In this document: positions 8,095 through 15,877 of the stretch, piece after piece
How the letters are laid out: every line of letters begins with the position of its first letter
How positions within the stretch are numbered: position 1 is the stretch's first letter
Source of the DNA: Kibdelosporangium philippinense
GTDB taxonomy: Bacteria > Actinomycetota > Actinomycetes > Mycobacteriales > Pseudonocardiaceae
DNA length: 64,000 bases
NCBI RefSeq assembly: GCF_021390435.2
Contig: NZ_JAJVCN010000004.1
Coordinates: 1,592,501-1,656,500 of the forward strand
Direction of reading: 5' to 3'
Notes under the pieces: generated by a model
Databases searched by the model: none
What the model saw: only the letters and a program-made list of their open reading frames with translations
Told to the model about the DNA's origin: nothing
Made by a program: the position numbers and the translations under genes

Positions 8095-9022
8095 CGTGCG
8101 GCAGCACCTCGGCGGCGAACAGTTCGAGCTGCTCGATGTCCTTGACGTCCTGCAACTGCACGTAGATCCGGGAGATCCCGGTCTTCTCCTGCCACTGGCC
8201 GATCGCGTCGACGATCTGGCTCGTCGAGCCGGCGAGCGGATTGATCCGCGCGTACTCCTCGGGCAGGTTGTACTTCGCGGCCCGTGCGATGACCTCGGCG
8301 TCGGTGTTGCCGGTCAGCAAGGTGTGCACGCAGGACAGAACAAGCTCTGACGGGTCACGACCGGCGTCGCCGCAGGCCTTGGCGACTCGCTCGAACTGCA
8401 TGCTGGCCTTGTCAAGCGGCGCGAACGGCACATTGAACTCCGACGCGAACCGGGCGGCGAGAGCCGGGGTCTGCTTGGCGCCCATCCCTCCGACGATTAC
8501 CGGGATCGGCCGGGCTGGTTTTGGCAGCGCGGGGGAGTCGGTCAGCGTGTAGTGCTTGCCTTCGAAGGAATACGTCTCGCCGACTGGCGTCGCCCAGAGT
8601 CCGGTGACGATCTCTAGCTGCTCGGTGAGCCGTTCGAACCGCTCGGCGATGGGTGGAAATGGGATGCCGTATGCCTTGTGCTCGACCTCGAACCAGCCCG
8701 CGCCGAGGCCGAACTCGATTCGTCCGCCGGACATTTGGTCGGCCTGTGCGACGCTGATCGCCAGCGGCCCGGGAAAGCGGAAGGTGGCCGAGGTGACGAG
8801 CGTTCCAAGCTTGACGCGTTCCGTTTGGACAGCCAGTGCGGACAACGTTGTCCATGCGTCCGTCGGGCCAGGCTCACCGGGGACGCCCATGCCGTGGTAG
8901 TGATCGGAACGGAAGAATCCGTCATACCCGGCTGCCTCGCTGGCCTGCGCGGCTCGCAGGATTTCGGCGTAGCTGGCGCCTTGCTGTGGCTCGGTGAAGA
9001 TCCTCAGGTCCATACCCGCCAC
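8087..9022 (-). CDS. LLM-class F420-dependent oxidoreductase
   Basis: 311 residues of the luciferase-like monooxygenase fold. N-terminal MDLRIFTEPQQGASY, the FFRSDHYHGMG segment at residues 37-47, the LGTLVTSATFRFPG stretch and GRIEFGLGAGWFEVEH are typical of the F420-dependent TIM-barrel group found in actinobacteria (TIGR03560-like). IPVIVGGMGAKQTP follows in the second half. The cofactor is inferred from family membership; FMN cannot be excluded by sequence alone. The start could be either ATG at 9022 or 9013. It is convergent with the sugar dehydratase gene and overlaps its last 8 bases. Substrate unknown. Confidence 0.85.
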   Translation of the reverse strand: MAGMDLRIFTEPQQGASYAEILRAAQASEAAGYDGFFRSDHYHGMGVPGEPGPTDAWTTLSALAVQTERVKLGTLVTSATFRFPGPLAISVAQADQMSGGRIEFGLGAGWFEVEHKAYGIPFPPIAERFERLTEQLEIVTGLWATPVGETYSFEGKHYTLTDSPALPKPARPIPVIVGGMGAKQTPALAARFASEFNVPFAPLDKASMQFERVAKACGDAGRDPSELVLSCVHTLLTGNTDAEVIARAAKYNLPEEYARINPLAGSTSQIVDAIGQWQEKTGISRIYVQLQDVKDIEQLELFAAEVLPHVI

Positions 9023-9083
9023 CCTATCGAGGCCGGACCTCCGCGCTGATCAAGGACAACGCTGTCGGTTTGCCCAGGTCAAC

Positions 9084-9131
9084 CCTCGTGAGTGGTTAGC
9101 AGGGTTAGAACACGGATAAACACTCACGAGG
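9084..9131. repeat. 48-bp dispersed palindromic repeat, copy A (imperfect)
   Basis: The 48-mer begins CCTCGTGAGTGGTTAG, has GTTAGAAC in the centre and ends CACTCACGAGG. It pairs 19 of 23 arm positions. It matches the perfect copy at 60931-60978 at 43 of 48 positions. This copy marks the point where the truncated DUF1080 gene begins. Confidence 0.75.
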
Positions 9132-10034
9132 GAATGGCGTCAGGCCGGCCCCGGCGGTTTCAACCTGGTCGACGGAACGCTTGTCTCCCACGGCGGAATG
9201 GGTCTGCTGTGGTTCCCGGTCCGGCAGTTCAGCAACTACTCGCTGCGCCTCGACTGGATGATGCCCGGCGACGACAACGGCGGCGTGTTCATCGGTTTCC
9301 CTGACCCGCAAGGGGATCCGTGGCGTCCGGTCGGCGCAGGGCATGAGATCCAGATCGACGCCAGCGACGGCGGCCCCACCAGGACCACCGGCAGTGTTTA
9401 CAGCTTCCGCGCGCCGGACCGCCCGCTGCGTGACAGCGTGCTGAACCCGCCTGGGCAGTGGAACTCCTACGAAATCGCCGTGCACGGCCAGTTGGTCGAG
9501 GTCTGGCTGAACGGCGTGAAGATCAACGAGTACGTCAGCAACCGTGACATCGCCGTCGGGTACGTCGGTGTGCAGAACGACGGCGTCGGCCTGGACATCA
9601 GTTACCGCAACATCCGTGTCCGGCAGGACGCGGGCGGTGGGGGCACGGATTTCGCCCGTAACCGTCCGGTGTTTGTGTCCAGTGTGGAGCCGGACAGCTC
9701 GCACGTCGGCGCGAACGCGGTTGACGGCAACAACCAGACGCGGTGGGGCAGCGTGCACGCGGATCCACAGTGGATCACGGTTGACCTCGGCGAAACCCGT
9801 ACGATCGACCGGGTGCGGCTGAGCTGGGAGGCTGCGTTCGCCCGTGCGTACAAAGTCCAGATCTCGCCGGACAACGCGACCTGGAGCACGATCTACAGCA
9901 CGGAAACCGGCGATGGCGGGGTTGACGAGCTTTTGGTGGCAGGTAGCGGTCGTTATGTCCGCGTCGAGGGAACGCAACGCGGGACCCAGTGGGGTTATTC
10001 GCTCTGGGATCTGCAAATCCTGGGTGAGGGCTGA
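9120..10034 (+). pseudogene. N-terminally truncated DUF1080 (laminin-G-like) plus discoidin domain protein
   Basis: The frame is open from an in-frame stop at 9117-9119 inside the palindromic repeat. It begins mid-domain with EWRQAGPGGFNLVDGTLVSHG, the characteristic interior of a DUF1080/3-keto-disaccharide hydrolase-type domain. That domain runs to about 9620, and an F5/8-type C (discoidin, CBM32) domain follows (SSVEPDSSHVGANAVDGNNQ, then RWGSVHADPQWITVDLG). The first in-frame ATG is at 9198, too late for a complete domain, and there is no signal peptide. Such domains normally sit at the C-terminus of long secreted carbohydrate-active proteins. I read this as the surviving 3' part of a larger gene. 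A short 278-residue product from 9198 is possible. Confidence 0.65.
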
Positions 10035-10103
10035 CTTTTCAAGCGCGGCTGAATCCGGTCAACAGCCGGGCGGCTGATGTCCGAATCTGCTTGGGTTCCG
10101 GCT

Positions 10104-11201
10104 ATGCGATCGATTCGACGGCTTGCCGTCATCGCCGTGGTCACGGTCGCGGGCGCGCTATGTATGCCTGCGACTGTTCCCGCCGCCCAGAATCTCTGCG
10201 AACCACCTCATTGGGAGAGCCCGGAGTACTACAACTTCATTCATACGTACAAAACCGAGTGCGCGTCGAAGCAGAATTACGACCGGACATTTCCCGACGT
10301 CACCGCGTCGAGGATGGTGGACGGGCATAACCAGCTCTCGGTGACTACTTCGACGGCGCTGGCCGGTGCGATCGCGTCGGTGAAGGTGAACGGCAAGGAG
10401 TTCATCGCCAGCGGAGCAAAGGGCACCGCGTTCCAGTACGCGTTCCACGCCTGGAATGAGGGCGGGGCGCCAAGCGAGTGCTACAACCCGACGCAGGCTG
10501 GGGCGCGTATCGAGGTCGAGAGGCAGCGGGCTCCGTTCCACGGGCCGAGCACGAGCGCGCTGTACACGCACGCAGGCACCGGATCTTCGATCAGGACCGA
10601 AGCCAGGCCTGCGATGTTCATGACCAGGGACGATCCGGTGCTGGGCTGGGGCGACTGCCTGGCCGCGAACTACCAGCCGGACCGTTCTCCGTTCACCATG
10701 GGGCTGTCGCCTTACTGGCTGAAGACCGAGATCCAGCTCGGACTGCGTGGCTTGGACAACGTCTTCCGCCTCGGTGCGACGATCACGTCCGATGACGATC
10801 CGCATGACCATTTCGACGGCGTCACCGTGGCTTACCTGCAGCGGGATTTCACCGAGGTGTACTCGTACGAGCTCGCTGACGGGACCACGACTCTGCGTCC
10901 GCCTGCTTCACACGCGAGCAAGGACCCGATGATGCGCTGCACGTCGGACAGCAACTACTGCCTTGGCCTGTACATCAAACCGGCGGCTGTTGCTGCGGGC
11001 GACTATTACTACACGATGACTCGGCCGCCTTCGTCGTACAACGGAATGCTTGGCGAGGCCACGATTCAGGTCGACAGCAGGACAACGTCCGTGAACGGGG
11101 GCGACACCATCGGCTACGAGACTTTCGTTGCCGTTGGCAACAAGGATCGGGTCAGCTCCACTTTCGCGGCACTGCACCGCGCTTTCGGTCAGACCAGCTG
11201 A
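10104..11201 (+). CDS. Secreted protein of unknown function
   Basis: About 365 residues with a signal peptide (RSIRRLAVIAVVTVAGALCM, cleavage probably after PAAQ or nearby). The mature part is rich in Tyr, Trp and Asp and contains about seven Cys, which may form disulfides outside the cell. Segments such as FHAWNEGGAPSECYNPTQAG, PYWLKTEIQLGLRGL and FDGVTVAYLQRDF suggest a beta-rich fold, but I do not recognise a family. The start could be 10077 or 10104; I prefer 10104 because it gives a standard signal-peptide n-region. The last 13 bases overlap the convergent IclR-type gene. It directly follows the truncated DUF1080 gene, so it may have been part of a carbohydrate-related secreted set. Confidence 0.65.
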   Translation: MRSIRRLAVIAVVTVAGALCMPATVPAAQNLCEPPHWESPEYYNFIHTYKTECASKQNYDRTFPDVTASRMVDGHNQLSVTTSTALAGAIASVKVNGKEFIASGAKGTAFQYAFHAWNEGGAPSECYNPTQAGARIEVERQRAPFHGPSTSALYTHAGTGSSIRTEARPAMFMTRDDPVLGWGDCLAANYQPDRSPFTMGLSPYWLKTEIQLGLRGLDNVFRLGATITSDDDPHDHFDGVTVAYLQRDFTEVYSYELADGTTTLRPPASHASKDPMMRCTSDSNYCLGLYIKPAAVAAGDYYYTMTRPPSSYNGMLGEATIQVDSRTTSVNGGDTIGYETFVAVGNKDRVSSTFAALHRAFGQTS

Positions 11202-11983
11202 GGTTGCAGTTTTTCCGCGGTGTCCTTGAGTACTGGTAGCATGCGTTCGTGCATCTCCACTTCGGACATTCGCTCCACGCTCGTGCCGATGTTCAGTGCG
11301 GCGATCGCGGTGCCGTCCCAACGGTTCAGCGGCACCGCGATCGAGTGGAAGCCTTGCTCCACCTCGTGTGCGACGTACGAGTGACCCTTGTGCGCGATGG
11401 CTGAGATCTTCTTTTCCAGCGCCGCCACCGACACCTCGTCACCTGCATAGGTCACGAGGTGTCGGTGGCGGCGTTCTTCGTTCAGGCCGCTGAGCAGCAT
11501 CAGGCCAAGCGCTGACTTGGTTGCGGGGACGTGGAAGCCGATGCCTTGGCCGATTGGCAAGGCGTGCCTTGGCAGTGCTCGCGCGATCATCATGGCCGAG
11601 GGGCCGTCGAGGACCGCGGCGCCGCATGATGCCTGGAACTCCTCGGCGAGGTTGTCGCATACAGGCTGGAGCACGTGGCTTACCGGGTTTGTGGTCAGGT
11701 AGGCCGAGGCGAGCGTCAGGACCCTTGGGCCCAGGCGGTAGGTCTTGTCGTCGGGGATCACGTAGCCGAGGTGGGTCAACGTCAGGAGTGCGCGGCGTAC
11801 GGTTGCCCGGGGTAGGTCGAGCTTTCTGGCCAGTTGGGCTTGGGTCAGGCGTTCTTCGGTGCGGTCGAAGGCCGTCAGGACCAGCAGGCCGCGTTCGAGG
11901 GCTTCCGAGTAATCGGCGCGGTTGGTGCCGTCTACTTGTCGGGCGGCCCTGCGGGCTTCGTCGCGCGCGTTGAGTTTCGCCAC
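11189..11983 (-). CDS. IclR-family transcriptional regulator of the Rieske/ligase operon (inferred)
   Basis: About 264 residues. The N-terminal winged helix (YSEALERGLLVLTAFDRTEE, LTQAQLARKLDLPRATVRRAL) and the C-terminal effector domain (ASCGAAVLDGPSAMMIARAL, GQGIGFHVPATKSALG, GFHSIAVPLNRWDGTAIAAL) are standard IclR. The family resemblance to PcaR/PobR-type regulators of aromatic catabolism fits the divergent Rieske oxygenase gene. I choose the GTG at 11983 (VAKLNARDEARR); an ATG at 12001 is an alternative. Divergent position suggests it controls the operon starting at 12185, with an aromatic or amine metabolite as likely effector. Its 3' end overlaps the secreted-protein gene. Confidence 0.85.
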   Translation of the reverse strand: MAKLNARDEARRAARQVDGTNRADYSEALERGLLVLTAFDRTEERLTQAQLARKLDLPRATVRRALLTLTHLGYVIPDDKTYRLGPRVLTLASAYLTTNPVSHVLQPVCDNLAEEFQASCGAAVLDGPSAMMIARALPRHALPIGQGIGFHVPATKSALGLMLLSGLNEERRHRHLVTYAGDEVSVAALEKKISAIAHKGHSYVAHEVEQGFHSIAVPLNRWDGTAIAALNIGTSVERMSEVEMHERMLPVLKDTAEKLQPQLV

Positions 11984-12038
11984 CGTTCGATTAACGCACA
12001 CTTGGTCCGGAAATGTAACGGCAACCCGTGGGTAGGTC

Positions 12039-12104
12039 TTGCGGCTGTCGAAAGCTGCTGCCTACAGTGGCTCGTATCTGGTCTATATGTTCGGTAATTG
12101 AACA
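12039..12104 (+). promoter_or_regulatory. Candidate promoter and IclR-type operator for the Rieske operon
   Basis: A sigma70-like pair is visible: TTGCGG at 12039-12044 and TACAGT at 12063-12068 with an 18-bp spacer. Downstream, TGTTCGGTAATTGAACA at 12088-12104 is a palindrome with 5-bp arms TGTTC/GAACA. A related GTTCGATTAACG lies at 11984-11995 by the regulator start. The arrangement suits repression by the divergent IclR protein. Confidence 0.4.
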
Positions 12105-12111
12105 GCCCGGC

Positions 12112-12156
12112 GAAGGGAACATTCGTGGCGTCCAACGCCGCGAAGGTGGCCTTCAC
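12112..12156 (+). repeat. 45-bp hairpin repeat, copy 1
   Basis: Starts GAAGGGAACATTCG, has the apical stem GGCGT-CCA-ACGCC and ends GGCCTTCAC. Folding pairs position i with 44-i over most of its length. It matches the copy at 17597-17641 at 34 of 45 positions with two compensating base-pair changes. It lies in the leader of the Rieske gene. Confidence 0.6.
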
Positions 12157-12184
12157 GGCACACCGCCAGCCGATGGAGTCTGAG

Positions 12185-13606
12185 ATGCGTGCTGAGGACA
12201 ACCGCAAGCTCACCGAGACCGGTCCGGGGACCCCTGGTGGGGAGTGGATGCGGCGGTACTGGCAACCGGTGGCGCTGAGCGAAGAATTGGAGACCGAACG
12301 GTCGGTCGTTCCCGTGCGTGTTTTGGGAGAGGACTTGGTTCTGTTCCGCAACCAGGATGGTGGCGGCGCTATTGGTCTGATCGACCGTAGGTGTGCGCAT
12401 CGTGGCGCTGACCTATCCCTTGGGCGGCTGGAGGATGGTGGGTTGCGCTGCTACTTCCACGGCTGGCTTTTCGGGCCGGATGGGTCCTGTTTGGATGTTC
12501 CCGCTGAGCCAGAGGACAGCATTCTCAAGTACAAGGTGTGGATTCGGTCTTACCCTGTGCGGGAGTGTAACGGGATTATCTGGGCGTATCTCGGTTCTGG
12601 TGAACCGCCGAACCTGCCCGCGCTCGACTGCTTCATCGCGCCTGAGCAGTACACGTTCGCGTTCAAGGGCTACCTCGACTGCAACTGGTTGCAGGCGCTC
12701 GAAGTCGGGATCGACCCCGCGCATGCCTCCTACCTCCACCGCTTTGAGCAGGATGAGGACACTGAGGACAGTTATGGCAAGCAGTTCCGTGGTGCCTCGC
12801 TCGGCACGAACATGCCGATGACCAAGATACTTCGTGAGTACGGCAGGCCTGAGATTCTCAACGCGCGCACCGAGTATGGTCAGCGGATCGTGGCGTTGCG
12901 CAAGCTGGACAAGGATGGGCTCGACGGTTCGTCCACGCATGTTCGCATTACGCACCAGGTCTTTCCGCACGGCATCACGATCCCGCTCAGTTCGACCATG
13001 GCGATCACCCAATGGCACGTGCCCATCGACGATGTCTCCTCCTATTGGTACGCCATGTTCACGAGCCTTGATGAACCTGTGGACAAAGCGACGATGCGGG
13101 CACAGCGCCTCGAAGGCATCACACTTCCTGACTACAAGCCGATCCGTAATCGTGCCAACAACTATCAGTTTTCCTATGAGGAACAACGGACTCAGACGTA
13201 CACCGGGCTTGGCAAGGACATCAATGTTCACGATCAGATGGCCGTTGAGGGGCAGGGGTACATCTACGATCGCAGCCGGGAGCGCCTTAGCCGGTCCGAC
13301 CGGGCGATTGTGACCTATCGGCGGATGGCCTTGAAGGCTATCGACACCGTTGCCGCTGGCGGCGATCCCGATGAGTTGCTTATGGACACCGCCGATGTGG
13401 AGAGTCGCGGGCCGATTCCACTCGACGGCATCGGTCCGACAGGGGACTGGGAGAACTATTGGGCGCAGTCGATTGCTGATCTGCGCAAGGCGAGTCCGTG
13501 GGCGTCGGAGTTGGAGGCCGCTCTGCGGACGGGGCCCGCTGGTGTTCCGGGGGCGGAGATCGAGCCTGATCGGTCCCAGTCGCCTGATGCTTACGACCGG
13601 TCGTGA
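12185..13606 (+). CDS. Rieske non-heme iron oxygenase, alpha subunit (phthalate dioxygenase-like)
   Basis: About 473 residues. The Rieske centre is CAHRGADLSLGRLEDGGLRC followed by YFHGW (CxH...CxxH). The mononuclear iron site is in NWLQALEVGIDPAHASYLHR (Asp, His, His), as in the phthalate 4,5-dioxygenase branch. The enzyme would insert oxygen into, or demethylate, an aromatic or N/O-alkyl substrate using electrons from a ferredoxin. I choose the ATG at 12185 (RAEDNRKLTETGPGTPGG) because GGAG lies 6-7 bases upstream; a longer frame from 12098 would translate through the hairpin repeat. The stop is 3 bases before the ligase ATG. The family and the neighbours are firm; the substrate is not known. 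Confidence 0.9.
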   Translation: MRAEDNRKLTETGPGTPGGEWMRRYWQPVALSEELETERSVVPVRVLGEDLVLFRNQDGGGAIGLIDRRCAHRGADLSLGRLEDGGLRCYFHGWLFGPDGSCLDVPAEPEDSILKYKVWIRSYPVRECNGIIWAYLGSGEPPNLPALDCFIAPEQYTFAFKGYLDCNWLQALEVGIDPAHASYLHRFEQDEDTEDSYGKQFRGASLGTNMPMTKILREYGRPEILNARTEYGQRIVALRKLDKDGLDGSSTHVRITHQVFPHGITIPLSSTMAITQWHVPIDDVSSYWYAMFTSLDEPVDKATMRAQRLEGITLPDYKPIRNRANNYQFSYEEQRTQTYTGLGKDINVHDQMAVEGQGYIYDRSRERLSRSDRAIVTYRRMALKAIDTVAAGGDPDELLMDTADVESRGPIPLDGIGPTGDWENYWAQSIADLRKASPWASELEAALRTGPAGVPGAEIEPDRSQSPDAYDRS

Positions 13607-13609
13607 GTC

Positions 13610-15034
13610 ATGGGGTTCATTCAGAAGTTTGGGTTGTGGACCGAACAACAGCAGCAGGCCGCGCGTGACGTCCTGGCAAGAGCCGAGGAACTGAGGTCCG
13701 TCCGGGTGTCCTTTGTGGATCAGCATGGACTGCTGCGCGGCAAGACCATTCCGGCCAGTGGATTGGCCGCGGTCTTCAGCAGCGGGATGACGTGTGTGTC
13801 GACCTTGCTGTCGAAAGACACCTCTGGGACGACCGTTTTCAAGGCGTTCAACGCTGATGGCGGGCTCGGTGTCGCCGCGATGGCCGGTGCGGCGGATATC
13901 GTGATGGTTCCCGATCCGACAACGTTCCACAGTATTCCTTGGACGGATGGAACCGCCCGGATTCTCTGCGATCTGCGGTTTCAGAACGGGGAACAGGTGC
14001 CGTTCTGCAGTCGTGGGGTGTTTCGGACGGTTGTTGATCGTGCTCGGGCCGCTGGTTTTGGCTACCAGACTGGGATCGAGATCGAGTTTCATCTCTACCG
14101 GCGTGCCGACCACGCTCCGAACGCTGATGGGATCGGCAAGTGTACGTATCCGACACCGGTAGAACCGATCAACCAGGGCAACCAGCTACTCAGTGAGGAT
14201 CGGGGTGACGAGGTCGAACCCGTCGCCCAGCGGATCAGCGAAGTCCTTGAACGGATGGGGATCCAGCTGCGCAGTATCGAGGTCGAGTACGGCGCCAATC
14301 AACTCGAAGTCACGCTCGATCCGGCGGAAGGACTCCGATCTGCCGACGCCGTCGTGATTCTGCGCAGTACGATCAAGCAAGTCGCGCGGCGCCACGGGTA
14401 TCACGCCACTTTCATGTGCCGTCCGAAGATCACCGACAGCAAATCCAGTGGTTGGCATCTGCATCAGAGCCTGGTGGGGGACAGCGGCAATGCCTTTGTC
14501 CCCGAGGATGGTGATGGACCGATTTCGACGGTCGGTAGGCAGTTCATCGCCGGGCAGTTGGCGCACGCGAAGGCGGCGTGCGTGTTCGCGAACCCGACCA
14601 TCAACGGCTACAAGCGATTTCAGCCGTATTCGATGGCGCCGGACCGGATTGCTTGGGCACGGGACAACCGGGGCGCGATGATCCGGCTTGTCGGGTCGGC
14701 GGAAGAAGGAACGACCCATATCGAGAACCGGGTTGGCGAGTCCGCGGCCAATCCTTATCTGTACATGGCTTCTCAGCTGCACTCCGGCTTGTTGGGGATT
14801 GACGCTGGTTTGCCGTTGCCCGCTTCGGCCGACGATCCGTACACCACCGAAGCCGCTCGGTTGCCTGTGAATCTGCGCGAGGCGGTCGATGCGCTTGAAG
14901 CCGACACTGTGTTCGCCAAGGCGATGGGCGTGCAGTTCGTCGCTTACTACGCCGCCATCAAACGAGCCGAGATCGCCCGCTTCGAGCGCACGGTCACTGA
15001 CTGGGAGCATCATGAGTACTTCGATCTCTACTGA
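13610..15034 (+). CDS. Glutamine synthetase-like ligase (gamma-glutamylation type, inferred)
   Basis: 474 residues with the glutamine synthetase fold. The beta-grasp domain (SVRVSFVDQHGLLRGKTIPA) occupies about residues 30-110. Catalytic features are GIEIEFHLY (two metal-binding Glu), EVEYGANQLEVTL, SGWHLHQSL (the NGSGMHxH-like His), NGYKRFQPY and HIENRVGESAANPYLY. No adenylylation-loop Tyr motif typical of GlnA is seen. Family precedents joined to a Rieske oxygenase are the AtdA1/TdnQ ligases of aniline catabolism, which make gamma-glutamylanilide. By analogy this enzyme may attach glutamate to an amine before oxygenation. It sits between the oxygenase (4-base gap) and the ferredoxin (23-base overlap). 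Confidence 0.85.
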   Translation: MGFIQKFGLWTEQQQQAARDVLARAEELRSVRVSFVDQHGLLRGKTIPASGLAAVFSSGMTCVSTLLSKDTSGTTVFKAFNADGGLGVAAMAGAADIVMVPDPTTFHSIPWTDGTARILCDLRFQNGEQVPFCSRGVFRTVVDRARAAGFGYQTGIEIEFHLYRRADHAPNADGIGKCTYPTPVEPINQGNQLLSEDRGDEVEPVAQRISEVLERMGIQLRSIEVEYGANQLEVTLDPAEGLRSADAVVILRSTIKQVARRHGYHATFMCRPKITDSKSSGWHLHQSLVGDSGNAFVPEDGDGPISTVGRQFIAGQLAHAKAACVFANPTINGYKRFQPYSMAPDRIAWARDNRGAMIRLVGSAEEGTTHIENRVGESAANPYLYMASQLHSGLLGIDAGLPLPASADDPYTTEAARLPVNLREAVDALEADTVFAKAMGVQFVAYYAAIKRAEIARFERTVTDWEHHEYFDLY

Positions 15035-15317
15035 GCTCGTTGAGCCAGATGAAGCGGTCGAACTTGAGCTGCGCCGGTCCGGGACAACGGTCGTCGCCGG
15101 GCCGGGAACCTCTTTGCTGCAGGCGATTCGGGACGCGGGTATCGAGATCGAGGCGGAGTATGAAGAAGGCTATTGCGGCACGTGTGAGACCTTTGTCCGC
15201 GACGGGAAGCCTGATCACCGGGACATCGTGCTGTCCAAGACCGACCGCGTCTCCGGCCGCACTTTCATGCCTTGCGTCAGCCGTGCGTGCGGCCCCAGGC
15301 TTGTTCTTGACCTGTGA
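15012..15317 (+). CDS. Stand-alone [2Fe-2S] ferredoxin resembling the C-terminus of phthalate dioxygenase reductase
   Basis: 101 residues, overlapping the ligase gene by 23 bases, so probably translationally coupled. It matches the ferredoxin domain that normally ends PDR/VanB-type reductases (ELVEPDEAVELELRRSGTTV, CETFVRDGKPDHRDIVLSKT, PCVSRACGPRLVLDL), but the FMN and NAD domains are missing. The usual four-Cys pattern is SCxEGxCGxC plus a distal Cys. Here the first position is Tyr (AEYEEGYCGTC), leaving CGTC and PCVSRAC, the last of which has an extra Cys. Either a displaced ligand completes the cluster or the cluster is compromised. A separate reductase must exist elsewhere. Confidence 0.85.
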   Translation: MSTSISTELVEPDEAVELELRRSGTTVVAGPGTSLLQAIRDAGIEIEAEYEEGYCGTCETFVRDGKPDHRDIVLSKTDRVSGRTFMPCVSRACGPRLVLDL

Positions 15318-15414
15318 CGGATCAGCCGACGCTGTAGGCCAGCCACTGCGAGTCCGCGACCGCCCGCGGATCGTAACTGCTGGTCACCAGCGCTTGTTGT
15401 CCAAAAACCGAAAA

Positions 15415-15447
15415 AACCGCTCGGTCCAGCGAATGGACCGAGCGGTT
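15415..15447. terminator. Bidirectional terminator between the Rieske and Nramp-like operons
   Basis: AACCGCTCGGTCCA (15415-15428) and its exact reverse complement (15434-15447) form a 14-bp stem around a GCGAA loop. Read leftward, the stem is followed by a U-tract (the A-run at 15411-15416 and more A's to 15402). This is a strong intrinsic terminator for the transporter operon and a stem for the opposite one. Confidence 0.85.
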
Positions 15448-15460
15448 GGGACAACGATCT

Positions 15461-15877
15461 TTATGTGAGCACGCGTCGCCACCACTGGGTCGCGATGCGT
15501 TCGTGTAGCCAGAGGAATCCGATGGCGAACCCTGCACTGATGATCGCTTGGAATGCCAGGAATCCCCATACTTTCGGTGGGAGACCTGGCTCGCCGAGCA
15601 ATACCAAGCGCGTGAGCACTTCCTGCAGCAACCGCGCGAGTGGGAACGCGATCAGCCAGAACAGGCATGCGGGGGCGAACCCGCCGCGCCGAACTTTGCC
15701 TGACGCCAGTAGCACGCTGTACACCGCGCCGAACAATCCGAGGGGCACAGCGAGCGCGACCACAGCGATCACGGACCACATCCAGGGCTGTCCTACGACC
15801 AATGCCATCAGGCCTGCCGTTGTTCCCGCGAGGAATCCCACGGCGAAGCCTGGGAAACCTAGTCGCCAGTCCATCAT
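15461..15877 (-). CDS. Small membrane protein coupled to the Nramp-like transporter
   Basis: About 138 residues with four hydrophobic segments: FPGFAVGFLAGTTAGLMALVV, WSVIAVVALAVPLGLFGAV, FAPACLFWLIAFPLARLL and VWGFLAFQAIISAGFAIGFL. The ATG at 15877 overlaps the transporter stop (ATGA at 15874-15877), and the natural start is MMDWRLGFPG. I recognise no family. The coupling suggests an accessory subunit of the transporter. The strong terminator just downstream ends the operon. Confidence 0.75.
   Translation of the reverse strand: MMDWRLGFPGFAVGFLAGTTAGLMALVVGQPWMWSVIAVVALAVPLGLFGAVYSVLLASGKVRRGGFAPACLFWLIAFPLARLLQEVLTRLVLLGEPGLPPKVWGFLAFQAIISAGFAIGFLWLHERIATQWWRRVLT

Noticed and set aside
12413..14113. 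566-residue minus-strand frame
   Set aside because: Antisense to the Rieske and ligase genes; no family features.
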